Source: Owenia fusiformis
Taxonomy: Eukaryota; Annelida; Polychaeta; Sabellida; Oweniidae
Length of the DNA: 64,000 nucleotides
Assembly: GCA_903813345.2 (NCBI GenBank)
Contig: CAIIXF020000005.1
Span: 17,799,375-17,863,374 of the forward strand
Direction: 5' to 3'
Shown: in pieces, positions 1 to 15,000 of the stretch
Numbering within the stretch: the first letter of the stretch is position 1
Layout of the letters: every line of letters starts with the position of its first letter
Made by a program: the position numbers and the translations under genes
Notes under the pieces: generated by a model
Databases searched by the model: none
Told to the model about the DNA's origin: nothing
Seen by the model: the letters and a program-made list of their open reading frames with translations, nothing else

Positions 1-67
1 TGGCAACAATTAAAACCCTTGACTATAACACCTTTGACTGTGAACTGACTTATGTTTATATTTTCAG

Positions 68-3000
68 GTGGAACAACCTAGAGGGGATTTACTAGGAGTT
101 GTAGGAACAGATGTCCCCATGAAGGAAATCATTGAACTCATGCCTTACTACAAGGTAACAATACTCAACCAGAAACTATGAAGTGTCGGCACTGTTATAC
201 CATAATATTTTTTACCTGTATTCAGCATTTTGTCATCATTTATAACATCTGTGACAATAAACTTTTATTCTACTTTTAAAATTACAACCAGGATATGACA
301 TTTTGTGAAATTTTAGAGGGATGAAAGTTGCCTTATATCTAAGAAAGAGTCAAAGGCATGCTAGGCAAATCCAGAAAAAGCTGGGTTTGGGAAATCAGGG
401 TTCATTGTTTCTTTCTGTTAACCTATATGCGAAACTACATTCATAAGACATACTACAGCCAAACCCAGGTGCGCTTTTCCCTTTTTAAATTTCATTTCAT
501 GGCCCGGGGTGCATCAGGGTTCAAGGCCATTCCAAACAAACTAAGTGTTTAATGAGGCCATGGAATGTAAAACATTTGCTTGTGTATGTTATATTTTGTA
601 TTGTACGATGAACCCTTTTAATAAGAGCAAAGGCGGATTTGGATAGCGACAAACCCGGGTTATGATGGTGCAGCCTATACCAATGAGTGCTTTTGATATA
701 TCTGTTATTTTGAAAAAATATTGAAAAGTTGACTTAATTTCAAAGAAGAACATACTTTAACTAACCAACAGTTGAATATAAACTATTTCTTTACTTTCAG
801 CTCGGTGTAAATGGCTATGTATTTGCCATCACACATAATGGATATGTTATGATTCACCCCAATTATAAACCTCTGGTAAGTTAAATACTCTACAGACCAA
901 ATTATATATAGAACCCCAGTTTGCATTTCATAGCTTTACACTGACATATTTATTAGTTATATGAGACCACCTTCTTATTTGTTTCATTTGGCTTTGTTGA
1001 TTCATCAAATATTTTCTTCAAAAAACAGAATTTAGCATGTTGGTTGAGAGTATTGCAAATGGCTTTTTATCATTAAAAAGGTCAATGACATTTTGATGGT
1101 TTTCATTAAGTTTAGTTTATTGATTAATAGAAAGGTTAAGGTGTATCATAACTTGTCTCTGACATGTTACAGGATCATTTTGGTGAGACACGTCCCAAGT
1201 ACACGAGTGTCGATCTTCAAGATGTGGAATTGCAGGTCATGTACGACATGGAACAGGAACATGAAACTATTGGAGAGTTGCTCGTGAAAAAATTACGAAA
1301 TGAGATGATTGATGGGAAGAAAGGGGTCATGAATATAACAGTGACATCACATTATGATGATAAGGTACGGCTTGAAAGTGATTCAGATTTTTCTTACCTT
1401 TTTGTAATTGTATGTTATATTTTGTATTTACCAAGATGGTAAACACATGAAAAACAGTTCTTATTATGGTCTAAAATATGCAAAATCAGAAGACCCCTTG
1501 TACTCATTCTATCTCAATTTTGACCAGGATAATGGCAGAGATTGTAATCATTGGCTGTATTGTGAAGATCTTAATATTTTTAATCAATGTATAGCTCTTT
1601 ATAGTACTAAAGTATTTTTCTTTTTTATGATTAAGAAGTTAAGGATTTAAGTCTTTAACTCAGTGCAATGTGGAATGACCATTTCTTGAAGGTGTTGCTT
1701 TTCAAAATTCGCACGAGATGCTTATTTCTCAAATTAACTTGAATTCATAGTCTGTCTCCATGGTAAGCTGTAGGGCATTAATACATAAGACTACTTTAAG
1801 AAGAGTACTGGAATACCACTTTTGAGAATTCAACAATTCATAACAGTCTGCAATTTACAATATTAACAGACTTTTGTACTAAGATGCTTTCCTGAAAATA
1901 CCTGAAAATTGCTCACCAAGTAAAAGGTATGCCATGGGTGTGTTATAAGGAATGCATGCACCTCTTATCATTTCCAAAAGATAAATCATTCACCAAATTT
2001 GTGAGCAAATTTTTTAAAGCTCTATTCTTTCCAGAAAAGAAGGCTTGTATCTTTGTGTCTTAAGGTGCAAGTTGCAGATAATTTTTTAATTTTGGTGTAT
2101 TTTATGATCACAAATAGACACTGAGCCACTTTATGTACAACTTGTTGAGATATAGCATTTGTGTTTTCATATATATGTCAACGTTTTTTTTATTGCAGCC
2201 ATTTTGGAAGCGATCTTCAAGAAGGATCAATCAAACATTTTATTACACAAAAATAGACCACACACCATTCAGGTTAGTTTTTATTGCAAACTTCTTCATG
2301 TTAAACTTTATTTATTTATTTTGTATTTTTATTCTGTATTTTTGTATTCTAACTGTGCTCATTCACTCAATATCATATTTCCCTCAGTCAATATCATATT
2401 ACCCTGGAATTAAACTCATATCGAAAATAAACCAAGAAAAAACCAATATTTCTTTAATATTAGTATCTGGATGTATTTTTTTGAAAATTACACAAAAAAT
2501 TGTCATCGTGCAGATCTACCATCTTGTTTTTGTTTTTTTTAATTGTAAATGTATATCATTTATGCCAGTGACACCAGGCAGCATCTCATGTTGAAAATTG
2601 TTTCACTATATGTAACTTGATAACATCAGTAAATGTTTTTAAAAGCAATATATCAGTGTTTTTTATCTATTTTGTATTCCTTGGTACTTTTGTCAAACTG
2701 GTTTTAAACCTGAATAACTATAATGCTTTATGTAAAACCTAAAACGGATGCACTCGTTATACTAGGAGAGCCGTTGCTTCAAAACTGAAGTGTCCAAGTA
2801 AATAAATGAAATGAAATATTTGTTTTCCTTTTGTAGCCTTGGACTGTCTCTTCCTCCAGGGTATGGCCATCATGAAATAATTAGCAAGTCGAGATACATG
2901 AGTGGCTTTGGTGAGTACACATGGTGTTTAGCAAGGGTCTTTTTTCTATAAAAGGGGTCTGTATTTTAAAAATATCTAATAAATATAACATAAAATGTAG

Positions 3001-6000
3001 CAAATATATTTTGTATGTTGATTAGTTAGACATTTGATTTGTTCTGTGACTGAATGCAGTTCAGTGTATTTTTTATTTGTCCAACCACCAAAACTGTATA
3101 AATAATGTAATTATTATTCCATTGCTGAAATTAGTTATTAACCATTATATATTTCCTTTTTGCAGATCTTCAGGATTACATTTCAGATGACATTATTTTA
3201 GCCGACTGGTAAATATCACTAAATATCATTTTTCATATTTTTGAACTTTTCTTCACGAAGGAAATGGTCAAAATAGTGTATAATTCAGCCAAATCTATTT
3301 AGTTTAAAGGTAGAATCTGAAGAAGGGAGCAACTTGAAGTGTCTAGATTTTTAGAATGTTTGAGCCTATACCATTTTTGTCATGCAGCTCATTCAGTTCA
3401 AAGCAGTTTATTTGTTAAAGAGAGAAAATCCATGAAATAGACATATGAGCATATGAGAAGATTTAATGGGAAAACATATAAAATATATTGGCAATTGTAA
3501 TTTCTTCTTGCAGGCCATACTGTATTGTAGACAAGCAAAAAACGAATGTGATGAGTGAGCGGGAGAAATTAGAATATTTCCTCGACAAATCTATACCCAA
3601 GAAATGTAAGTTTTTATTCTTTGAACATTTTTCATTCATTTATATATTTTCACACAAATACAAATGCAGAAGATGGATAAATAAAAAATATTTTATGAAG
3701 TATAATGGCCCTAAAATGCCATGGATCGCGAACTTATGTTTTATTTGAGAAGAAATTGTTAATTGTTAAACCCTAAAAAAATCTATAGCATGCAATGTAG
3801 TGCAACTTTTAGTCAGTTGGCTATATGCAACTACAGTACAGAAAAAGTATTTGGGTTTAAGACTCCTTTAAGTACTCTTTAAAGTTCTGTCTGTAGTATT
3901 ATCTCTGACAAAAGTAGAAAAATCTGTTCACTTTGATCTACATTTGCTTTTTATTACGTCACTACTATGGTACAATAGTCTCCAACTTATTTGTGAATGG
4001 TGTTCGGCATCTGTAACATGGTGTCTGTAACCAATTATGGTACTATAGCTGTAACAAATGACAGGTGGTGACATTATGCATTTAATGCCTTGTATTTTTA
4101 GGTGATAGAGATATGTTGGACCAGGTGAAGTTTGACCTCAAGGTCACAGCGATTGTCTCAAAGGCATGGGCAGATATGAAACAAGGGTAATTACTATCTG
4201 GTTGAAGTGTATGCTTTATTAGTCTATGATAAATTTTGCATAGCTAGGCTCCCAGCCTCGGATCCTTTGACTACAGGGTTCTTAAACTTCTCAGTGACAT
4301 AGAGGAAAACAATGGCCATGCGTTATAATGGTCATGTTTTCAAATGCAAATTACAGTGGAAAAGAGTGGAATTAGCAAGGAATTAAATTACTAGGCATGA
4401 TGTGTACACTCTGAATTGTATAGAAATGCAATAAAATCATAGTTCAGTCAAATTTAAGAGAGAGAAATCACATGATTGGATGGCTGTTTAACAACCTTTG
4501 TTGTCGAGGGTTCGAGTCACAGTACATACTAGTGTAGAATCCCGGTGTATTAGTAATATTATGCCACCAAATGAAATTAGTTGGTGGGATATCAAAATGC
4601 AATATCCACAAAATTCACCGGGATTCCAGGCCCATCAGACACTTTTCAAGGGAAGGTGTCGTTTCACAATTGTTATGATGGAGACATTGTTATAGTTCCC
4701 AACTTTTTTGTGGATGGTGTTTGGCAGTTTGCATTCAGATTTCTGCTTACAGAATTCAGCATCTATAACAAATAGCAGGTCGTGCCATTTGTCATGTAAA
4801 TGCCTTGTTAACTGGGACTTGTCTTGTCCCCCATCTGGCGGGCCTAGATTATGAACTAAATAAGAATTGAAATCATTTTTGATCAAATATAAAAATAACA
4901 ATTTGGTGGACTTTGCCACATCCTGGCGCTTCAAACTAGTTGAGTTCCTCCGTTTGTTTTTATTGTTTCTTAAATACATTGTATAGTATTTTAGAATTAT
5001 GCACTTTGAATTTGTAAGAAATTCTCTCAGTGTCTTGAAATACATAATAGAGTAGATGGGTCTTTCAAATTTTATTGAGGAAATGTATGGCTTGGTTCTG
5101 ACCAGATTGAAGACAAGTGGAATGATTATATGGCAGATATTTTGTCAAATGTGTGCCAACAATTTGAATAATTGGAATTCTTGCTGTCTTTTTGAGAGAA
5201 TATTAGAACAATTAATTTACTAAAATAACCTGCATCATTTGTTTGGTTTCAGAGCTGAAAAGTAATGTTTAATAATTATGTATCTGCATATAAATAGTTG
5301 ACACTTATTCTGATCATTCTCCCAATTCATGCCAATTTATTTTCCTATGAATTTTGTCAGATTGATATAACCTGGAGGGCCTCTATACATAAAGGGGCAT
5401 GATATAATTCAGATATCAGTTGAAAAGCTCTTTTGGTCCAATTTTAGTCAAAATTAGTGGAATATTGTCTTTACAATATGATATTGCATGACTTTTTTTT
5501 CAAAATATTACCCTATGAAAACTTTGTATTGATAAAACATAAGGTCATTTAGGAAATTTAGTGACCCCCCACATCTTAGGTGTAAAATGTCCAGTACGTT
5601 TTTAAACACAAAGGTCAAATGGTCATCAGATCACTCTATCAATAGTATTGTTTCCATTAGAAAAAAATGAACCATAATCATTGTCAAATTTTTTCCAACC
5701 ATAATAATTGTGCTTCGATGGGCTTTAGAAATTGTCTATATGTTGTCAAAAATATTTTTAGCATAAAACATTTAGCCCATGACTTATGGGGGTTGACGTT
5801 TTGCAATTATTAAAGTGTTAAGCTTCATTTATTCACTTACCTGTGAAATTATTCTTTGGAACTGATCTCTTACCAAATGCAAAATAATTATTTTTGGCAA
5901 GTTTAATTATATGACCTTGACTTTTGTTATTTGTAACGTCTGCAGAAATTGTGATGCACGTGGTGGGCGTAAAAATAAACGTTGTAGACTGGACCGGCTA

Positions 6001-9000
6001 TTAAGGTATATAGACCCATGTATAAAACGTCATGATCATCATTATTATTAAGGTAGGCGAGGCAGCATGAATTTTGAACCTGCTATTAAATGCTCCAAAC
6101 ATGTTATAGGGAGATTACTCATGCTTCTGTGCTTACCTTGAGGAAAACAAGAGAAAAAATATCAATATTTCTGTTTTATAATAAGAAGTAAATAATAAGC
6201 TCATATATTATTCCATGGTTTGAAAACTCTTTTTGGATCGTGGTGTTCTTTGCTTTTTTGTTTTCTGAAAATTTTTTGACAGTCATGACGTTTTGTACAG
6301 GGTTGACTATTGCAAGCATCTTCAGCCTTGATTTTGTATTTCTTATTATTACAAAATATAATCTGCTAAGTACCTCTTAAATAGTCATTGTCACTCTGTG
6401 TAAAAGGATGCCTTGAAATCAATAATTTCATTTGTGATTCTTATTAAAAAAACTTTACTGTTAACTGTATTTTTTAAAAAAATATTTGTAAAATTTAGAC
6501 CATTTTTTGGATTTCTTTTGTCAAATGAAACCATGTGGATTTATAACCAAGGGCTATATTATTGAAAGAAAAGTTGTTTTCTATAGTAAAAAATAGAAAA
6601 CCTGTTGGGACAGTGACAATATTCTGTTTAAGAGGAATAGGGTGTTTCTCATCAGCATTATAATTCAACAGGATCCATCATTCAGATAATAGAGAGATTA
6701 AGTTACACCTGTATTTGAGAGAATTTGAACATGAACGCATTTGGTTTCCATTCTCCAAATGCAGGGCTCCAGACATCCACTACATTCCTTCCTTCAAGAA
6801 CAAGGTATGAGTTCTGGAGCCCTGTGTTCAGAAGATGAATTGGTCCATGCAGGGACCTACTTTCAACTGCAACTATCTACTTTATTCACATTTCAACTAC
6901 CTACTTTATCATCAATGGGTGACAGGTCCGTAGCCAGGGGGGGGGGTGATCGCAGGGTTCAGGCAACCGCCTCCCCCTCCCTCTGGCCAAAATACTTTCA
7001 AAATCATGCATTTTTTCACCATTTTGAGCACTTCTCAAGTGATGGGCTAAAATTTTTGAAAACTGAACCCCCCCCTTGGCAAATCCTGGCTACCGGCCTG
7101 GGTGAAGAAAGGCATGGGCTCTCAAGAGAAAGCCCATGGTAAAGGCTATGAAAGGAAAAAAGAGTCCCTGGGGAACCAAATTTTGCATGTTGATGTTCTT
7201 CAGAACAGTGGTAGCAATTAATATCCCTATTTCTATTTACAGATTTTTTTCCAGATTGATTTTGTTGAATTATAGATCCTTGATATGTATGAGAATTGCC
7301 TTGTCACTTTTTTTATTATTTCTTAAACTCGATGTCTTAATTAAATCTCAGTGATGTCAAAATTGTGAATCAAATAATATCTATAAATCTATAATATTTG
7401 ATATCTGCATGTTTTGAATTGTCATTCATGAATATAAAAATCAAATGAAGAAGCAAATAAGGTTCATAAGCCTTAACACATATAAATATTGAATAAATTT
7501 GATATTATTTGACAAACATATTTTGGCATCCTTCTCTGTCTCTTTAGTAGATCTTCTTCTCAGCTGCATGCTTTTTGTGTTCAAATGGAGTGGCTTGTAG
7601 TATTCAGTTATTTACTGAGTTCGAGAATTGAACATCACCTTAAAATGTAGACTTGCTTCAAGACATTGTACCCCCCCCCCCTCTATGTACTTCACCTTCC
7701 TAACATGGGGTGTGTACACAGTCTTGAGACAAGACTACTTAAAATGAATCACTTCCTTGAGCTGTGGACTTGACTGAATTTTAATTGAAGAAACTTAAAC
7801 TAAAGAAAACACACATTTTATTTTAGGAGAGAATACAATAAAGTTTCTCTCAATGTAGAATTCTCCATTTAAACATAATTGTGTGCGTGTATTATTTTTG
7901 TGAAAACTCGATGTACTTTTAGACTGTGTTATATAATGTATATAATGTTAATACACCTGCATGTTTGTTCATTGTTGGTTCATAACAGCATGTATTTAGA
8001 CTTGTGTTCATACTGTTTTGTCACTATGTATACAGGAAAATCCAATTTTTGAAGATAGAGAGTTGAATCATGTGCTTAATGTCGATGTGAAAAAGTTGGT
8101 CTACCCCAGTGGGAGTTGAACCTATAACCTTTGATTACTATCCACTTGAATTTTGGAAACATTCTACCATCAAGATGCAATGTAAAAAAGTATTGGTGTT
8201 TTACTTATAAACTAATGTATTATTTATATACTCAGTGGATATAGTTACTGCAGGTCAATTAAGACTAATTAACACTAATTAAAACACAATTAACACATTT
8301 CTGCCATTTTTCTATGATCTTATTCAGTCATCCTGTTCTACTCTTTGCACATTCTATAATTCATCATTTTGATACTAATAAGTCAGCAGTTTTGTTGAGT
8401 ATTAAAAGTTATTTGTTGAGGAAAGAGTTTTATTATTGAGTGAACAGTTTTATTGTTGAGTAAACGTTTTATTGTTGAGTAAAAGTTTTATTGTCTAGAA
8501 GCAGTTTTCTATTTGAGTAAGAATATTTTCTTTTGAGTAGTTAAGATTTTCTCTTGAGTAAGTAAATTTATTGTTGAGTAAACAGTTTTTATGTTAAGTA
8601 AGAAGATTTTTCTTGAGTAAACAGTTTTAAATATTAAAGACTGTTTGGTCGATTTAGGGATGGAGCCTTGGAACAAATGTTTGTTGCCACACCGTCTGGC
8701 TTAACACGCTTCCAGAAGTTTGAAGAGAACATTACAGAACCGTAAGTAGAGTGATTAATAGTCTATTTTGATCATGCCAATGAATATATTGTTATATATG
8801 AGTACATTTGTTTCTATGTTAGAATTTTTACAGCAAACTGTTTTAAATAATAGTTGGAATTAAAATGTGTGCACAATAAGACCTAGTCTAACTAAAATGT
8901 AACTATCTGGTTTTGAAGAAATGAACTCATTCTAATTAATAGGTCAATAAGGTCTACTGTCATACAAAATTGAAAAATTTCAATATAATTTGATTCAAAT

Positions 9001-12000
9001 GAGTTCACTAATGGAGAAAGAAATATGACATTTGTAAGATATAGTAACATGATTTGTGTATTATTTGCAGCATGTTTCTCTATGATAATAGAAACACTAT
9101 CCTAGAGGACTACTATAAACATGCTATTGAGGGAGGTCCTGGAATTATGTCTATTACTGTACCCTATCATGCAGGTAACCCATTCATTCATTTGTCTATT
9201 ACTGTACCCTATCATGCAGGTAACCCATTCATTCATTTGTCTATAACTGGACCCTATCATGCAGGTTACCCATTCATTCATTTGTCTATTACTATACCCC
9301 ATCATGTAGGTAACCCATTCATTCATTTGTCTATTACTGTACCCCATCATGCAGGTAATCCATTCATTCATTTGTCTATTACTTTACCCCATCATGTAGG
9401 TAACCCATTCATTCATTTGTCTATTACTGTACCCTATCATGCAGGTAACCCATTCATTCATTTGTCTATTACTGTACCCCATCATGCAGGTAACCCATTC
9501 ATTCATTTGCATATTACTGTAACCTGATCATGTAGGTAAACCATTCATTCATTTGTCTATTACTGTACCCCATCATGCAGGTAACCCATTCATTCATTTG
9601 TATATTACTGTAACCCCATCATGTAGGTAACCCATTCATTCATTTGTCTATTACTGTACCCTATCATGCAGGTAACCCATTCATTCATTTGTCTATTACT
9701 ATACCCCATCATGTAGGTAACCCATTCATTCATTTGTCTATTACTGTACCCTATCATGCATGTAACCCATTCATTCATTTGTCTATTACTGTAACCCTAT
9801 CATGCAGGTAACCCATTCATTCATTTGTCTATTACTATACCCCATCATGTATGTAACCCATTCATTCATTTGTCTATTACTGTACCCTATCATGCAGGTA
9901 ACCCATTCATTCATTTGTCTATTACTGTACCCTATCATGCAGGTAACCCATTCATTCATTTGTCTATCACTATACCCAATCATGTAGGTAACCCATTCAT
10001 CCATTTGTCTATTACTGTACCATATCATGCAGGTAACCCATTCATTCATTTGTCTATTTCTGTACCCCATCATGTAGGTAACCCATTCATTCATTTGTAT
10101 TACTGTATCCCATCATGTAGGTAACCCATTCATTCATTTGTCTATTACTGTATCCCATCATGTAGGTAACCCATTCATTCATTTGCTTATTACTATACCC
10201 CATCATGTAGGTAACCCATTAATTCATTTGTCTATTACTGTACCCCATCATGCAGGTAACCCATTCATTCATTTGTATATTACTGTAACCCCATCATGTA
10301 GGTAACCCATTCATTCATTTGTATATTACTGTACCCTATCATGCAGGTTACCCATTCATTCATTTGTCTATTACTATACCCCATCATGTAGGTAACCCAT
10401 TCATTCATTTGTATATTACTGTACCCTATCATGCGGGTTACTCATTCATTCATTTGTCTATTACTATACCCCATCATGTAGGTAACCCATTCATTCATTT
10501 GTATATTACTGTACCCTATCATGCATGTATTATTAAGTAAGGTCATGCAAGTAGCACATTTCTTCATTATCCACTGCACAACATCCAAAAAAGACATCCA
10601 TTCATTTGTCTTTACGTCATTCGTCCTTCTAATTCATCAAGATATTTCACAATCAACCCAGACTTTGTTTTTTCATCATACAAATGAAATCACTTATACA
10701 TGTTTCTCTCATATTTCTGGCAAGTAAAAGTTCATTCCAAAAATATCATGGGACAGATTCAACGTGGCTTACGATGGGATCAATGATCAATGGGACTACC
10801 TTTTCCTAACTACATATTACACTGGGAGAATTCCATCAAAATACTGCTTAATTTCATACTTATGTGAGAGCCGTCATTTTCAAAGCTCTTTCAGTCAGCC
10901 AACCTAAATATCCTGTAGTGAACTCTTTATTTCAATCCATTGTACCATTCAAATCTGCATTAATATATCATTTTCCTTCTATATTTCCATAATTCTTTTT
11001 GTGCTCTCTTTTTACCATTGTGCTTCCACAGACAAAGTTGCAAGATTGCCACTGTGTCCCTTGTTAGATTTTTGATGATAAAACAAAAATGTTTTTTTAA
11101 AGATATTATTGCAGTTAGGAACAATGCATTCTACTAAGCATCTCAGAATTTCTCTGAACATTAATATAGTCCTTGTATATCATGAGATCTTGACACTGAC
11201 CATAATGAAAGTCTGGGTCATACCACATAGTTCTGGTATATATAGTACGTGTAGTAGTAGAAGTAGGATATCCAGCTTTGAAATTTTCAATGGAACATGA
11301 GGCAGTCATGTATATGATTGAATTTTTAACATTACCCCTTGGCCTCACATTGTTTTTTAATTGTTCATCTGCTAACTTAAATGCTTTATTAATCATTTCT
11401 TTGTGAGTGGTTTGTGGCTTTGGACTGACAGTTCTTTTTGGGGCTTTTGTACCATTGTCTGGGTTGGGGGTTGTCTCATTATTGGTCGTGGTTGGTAGAT
11501 TTGGACCTTTCTTATCACTATCTTTTGTTCGAGTAAAATTCCTTACAGCTTCTGTAATCTTATAAATCCCAAACTCTCTTGAGATTGTAATAATGTCGTG
11601 AGCATCATCAGTTATTGCCACAATGCCAAGTTGGACTTTTGTTGGTGCAATACCCAATTGCATTATGAATGCTTCAATGGGGTATTCACTAATGTCTGCA
11701 TCAGTTGTAAGATCTGCTATGATGATTACGTTCCATTCTTTTACACAGGCTGGTCTATGACACACATTTGACCCTTTCGGGTTTGCTAAAATGAATTAGA
11801 GATTATTTTTTAATTTATTTTAAAAAACTATAGTACCCATTATTTAGGGAGAGCATTTAAAAATATTCACAGTTTGGTACAGATTGCTTTCCATTAAGCT
11901 TAAAATTAAATAACAGTTTTGAAAAAATACTTACTGGCCCCATTTTGAATTGGCCCAGTAATGCTATTTATCCATTTTAAATTATGGATAACTGAAGTAT

Positions 12001-15000
12001 ATAGTCCTGGAATGTCTCCTAGCCCACATTGTGGAGAACCAGATTTTACCAGTCCATAAACCATCCAATCACCTTGGAAATTAGACATTAATGGTCCACC
12101 AGAATCACCCTAGTAAGAAAAGATTTAAATCACTGTCCTGATATCACCTTTTAGAACGGTTCACAATGAAATCTTCTTTTACATTTTTGAGTAATCTTGA
12201 ACGCATTGAAGACCGAGCGTGCGAAGATGGTGTAAAATAGCCTATGATGATTTGTGAAAACAGTGTTTTTTGGGATTTTCTATTCCGAAAAGTTGCTTTT
12301 TTCCGATTGGCTGGTATTTTCAAGTAAAATTGCAAATATTCTGTCTATTCTAAATATTCTCATTGTATATGACATTAATAAACTTAACACAGCTTCCCTC
12401 ATGTTTTACTTTTAAAACAATAATTCATTAGATGCACCAGTGTTTGGAATTCAAAAGATGATGCTGTAAAACAATGAGACAAGTAACAATGGTTTAGTAA
12501 TGCAAATCATTATCTGCATGTCCATTATTCTGTCCCTCCACCCCTACCTACATCCTTTTGACCATCTTTCTGTATGTCTATCTTACCTTACAAGTATCGG
12601 AATTTATGCCTCCAGCACAAATTGTATCTGCTGTTACCTTAATACCCTTCAAATGAAAAAGTCGTCTCATAGTCTTGTCTGTAAAAGTAGATCTACACTG
12701 CCCCAAGGGCTGTGATCTCAGTTCAATTTCTCTCAATACATTGGATTGTCTGCCAGATAAGACTGCAAAAGTATGTCATAGATGTTTACAGTATATATAC
12801 AATTTATCTATTCACTATCTTAAAATTATTTTGAGATATGGTTGGTACACTCCTGAAAATCATGCTTCAGAAGACTCAACAACTAATTTTTTCTCACATT
12901 TGGTGATGGCTCCAAATCCAATAGCTATAAATGTCCCTTGGTTTGACAAATGATCAATCAATCCTTTTTTCAGATTTTTATCTGGCAGTTTAGCTGGTTG
13001 TATTTTTCCAGATGTGACATTGGGATTATAACCATCAAGTTTCACCAAGGCAATGTCATTTTTGTTGTGAGCCTTTATCATGCTAATGTTGTAGGCAACT
13101 TCTCCCTCTTCAATTTTTGTGAGGTCATGTTTGCCCAGAACTATTCTTAGGTCATCACTTTTTTTTCTAAAATAAAAATATAGAGTCACCAGATATGGCT
13201 GGTATTCTATGATTTCACGTGTTTTATCAATTTCGAATGTTGTATATTTACTGAAACTGAAATTTGCTCAAGCCAAATTAATTCTAGCATTAAAGGTAGT
13301 ACCTTAACAAAAAATTCTAGAATAACTCCAGTAACATCTTTCATGAGATATTATATTTGAGATAGTAAAGAACATATTGGTAGGTCAACTGTACATGTAG
13401 ATTGTAACTTCCATACCCCTTAAGATCAGATTCTGCCTCTTAAGTATTGTGAATACATCCAAACACATATTTGAAATTAAAGATACTTAAAGGAGCAACA
13501 AGGACTGTAGGGAGAAAATTCGAAAATTTTTATTTTTTCTGAGCTATCAGGTCAATATTTGGCTTAACATCTTCTTTGACATACCTAATTACCTATTTTC
13601 TTAAAATATATGGATAAACTATCAATTTCAGCATTAAGAAGTGTAAATTCCGTTCAAAGGTTCTATAAAGGGAGTCCCACTTATATATTTTTAAGTTTCA
13701 CCACGTTTCAAGAGGAACATCAGCTGAAATAATGTTCATCCAGGGGGTTTCTTTGTAGACAATAAAAATATATGTTAGCCTTGATGAAATATTCAAATAT
13801 ATATTGACACTGGTCAATGATCGCTGAATTGTTGCACCTTTAACACCTAGGACCCAAAAACTAATTACCCTCGTGTTGAGGGTCTGGTTCTTGGAATTGT
13901 TATGTTTTGTCTATATTTTGTTAAATAATGTTAGAAAATGCAAAAACGTAATAAATTGTGGGCATATCATCCATTGCATTCATCCAAACGATACATTAAT
14001 ATCATTTAAACTTTAAGCATACCTTACAAAGCAATGAGCTGCTGTAAGAACCCAACCATCATTAAGTAAACTTCCACCACAAAAGTTCAACCAGCCCATT
14101 GGATGATATTTATCTCTTTTCTGGATGGTAGCAAACCATGGCCAACAGTTAGGCCATGCTTCAAACCCAAGTAGAGCACGTTCCCAGACTTGTATATGAA
14201 GAAAAAGCATAAGATTCAAAAAGATTTTAATAAGTTTAATAATTTTTCTTTTGACCTAACTGTATGAATCTACTGAATAGTGCCATTTTCTTTTCATCAC
14301 AATCCCAGGAAAATCACTCATCCCATTTACTCAAGATATTTATACTATTTAACAAATAATAGCATTTTATCATAATTTGTGTTAAAATAATATTTAATGG
14401 TTAATAATATCAATTAACAAACATACAGCATTCATAATCATGATTTGGAGGGAAAGGCTGCTCTTTTTTAAGCTCATCTGCAATCTGAAATGCACCATCC
14501 CATTCATATGGCCAACGTCTTAGGTCATAGAAACGCTTGACTCCAAAGTTGTAGTAAGTTTCCTTCTCGTATCCAAAGATGCTGAAAGATCTCTTTGAAT
14601 CACCCTTCTTGTTATAATATCGCTGCACATTACTTATTTGAAGCTTGTCTACTATGGAAAGTAAACCTTTAACATTTCGGTTTCTTTTCCTGAAACATTT
14701 AAATATTTCATTGGGATATACTGACTAATTGTTTAGATCATAAAAAACTGAAATATATGTCATTTAAAGATAGGCAAATTAGTAAGTAGTTAATACCCTG
14801 ACTTACTTTTTAATCAGAACTGTAAATAGATCGACTCCATATAGAACCAATTCATCCAAGACATTGTCTATGCTCTCAACAGATTTTGAATCTGTCAGTC
14901 CATCTGTAAACAGGATGGCTGCCATTGCCTTTTGGTGCCTTCTATTTTCAACTCCTTCTGTAGTTTCAAATTGCATGTGATCTTCATACAGCGACCTTAA

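Larger units (their letters stand above)
4187..8657 (+). other. 4.5-kb alpha2/delta intron holding repeat remnants
   Basis: The flanking exons are phase 2 and join a split glycine codon. Inside are a decayed tRNA-like SINE head and repeat at about 4480-4815, a G/C-homopolymer-rich dispersed repeat at about 6925-7110, a 13-base C run near 7670, a SINE-like remnant at 8035-8160 and degenerate tandem repeats at 8370-8640. I found no convincing additional exon. Confidence 0.6.

Noticed and set aside
2133-2594. 153-codon plus-strand ORF
   Set aside because: It reads through the 74-base alpha2/delta exon in the intron-retained state; its hydrophobic sequence is AT-rich intron translation.
9102-10094. 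Minus- and plus-strand repeat ORFs inside the 45-bp array
   Set aside because: They arise because the unit is a multiple of three. Only the plus frame continuous with the alpha2/delta exon has meaning.
9175-10540. Regular 45-bp repeats considered as a CRISPR array
   Set aside because: There are no unique spacers, and the units are contiguous in an animal intron.
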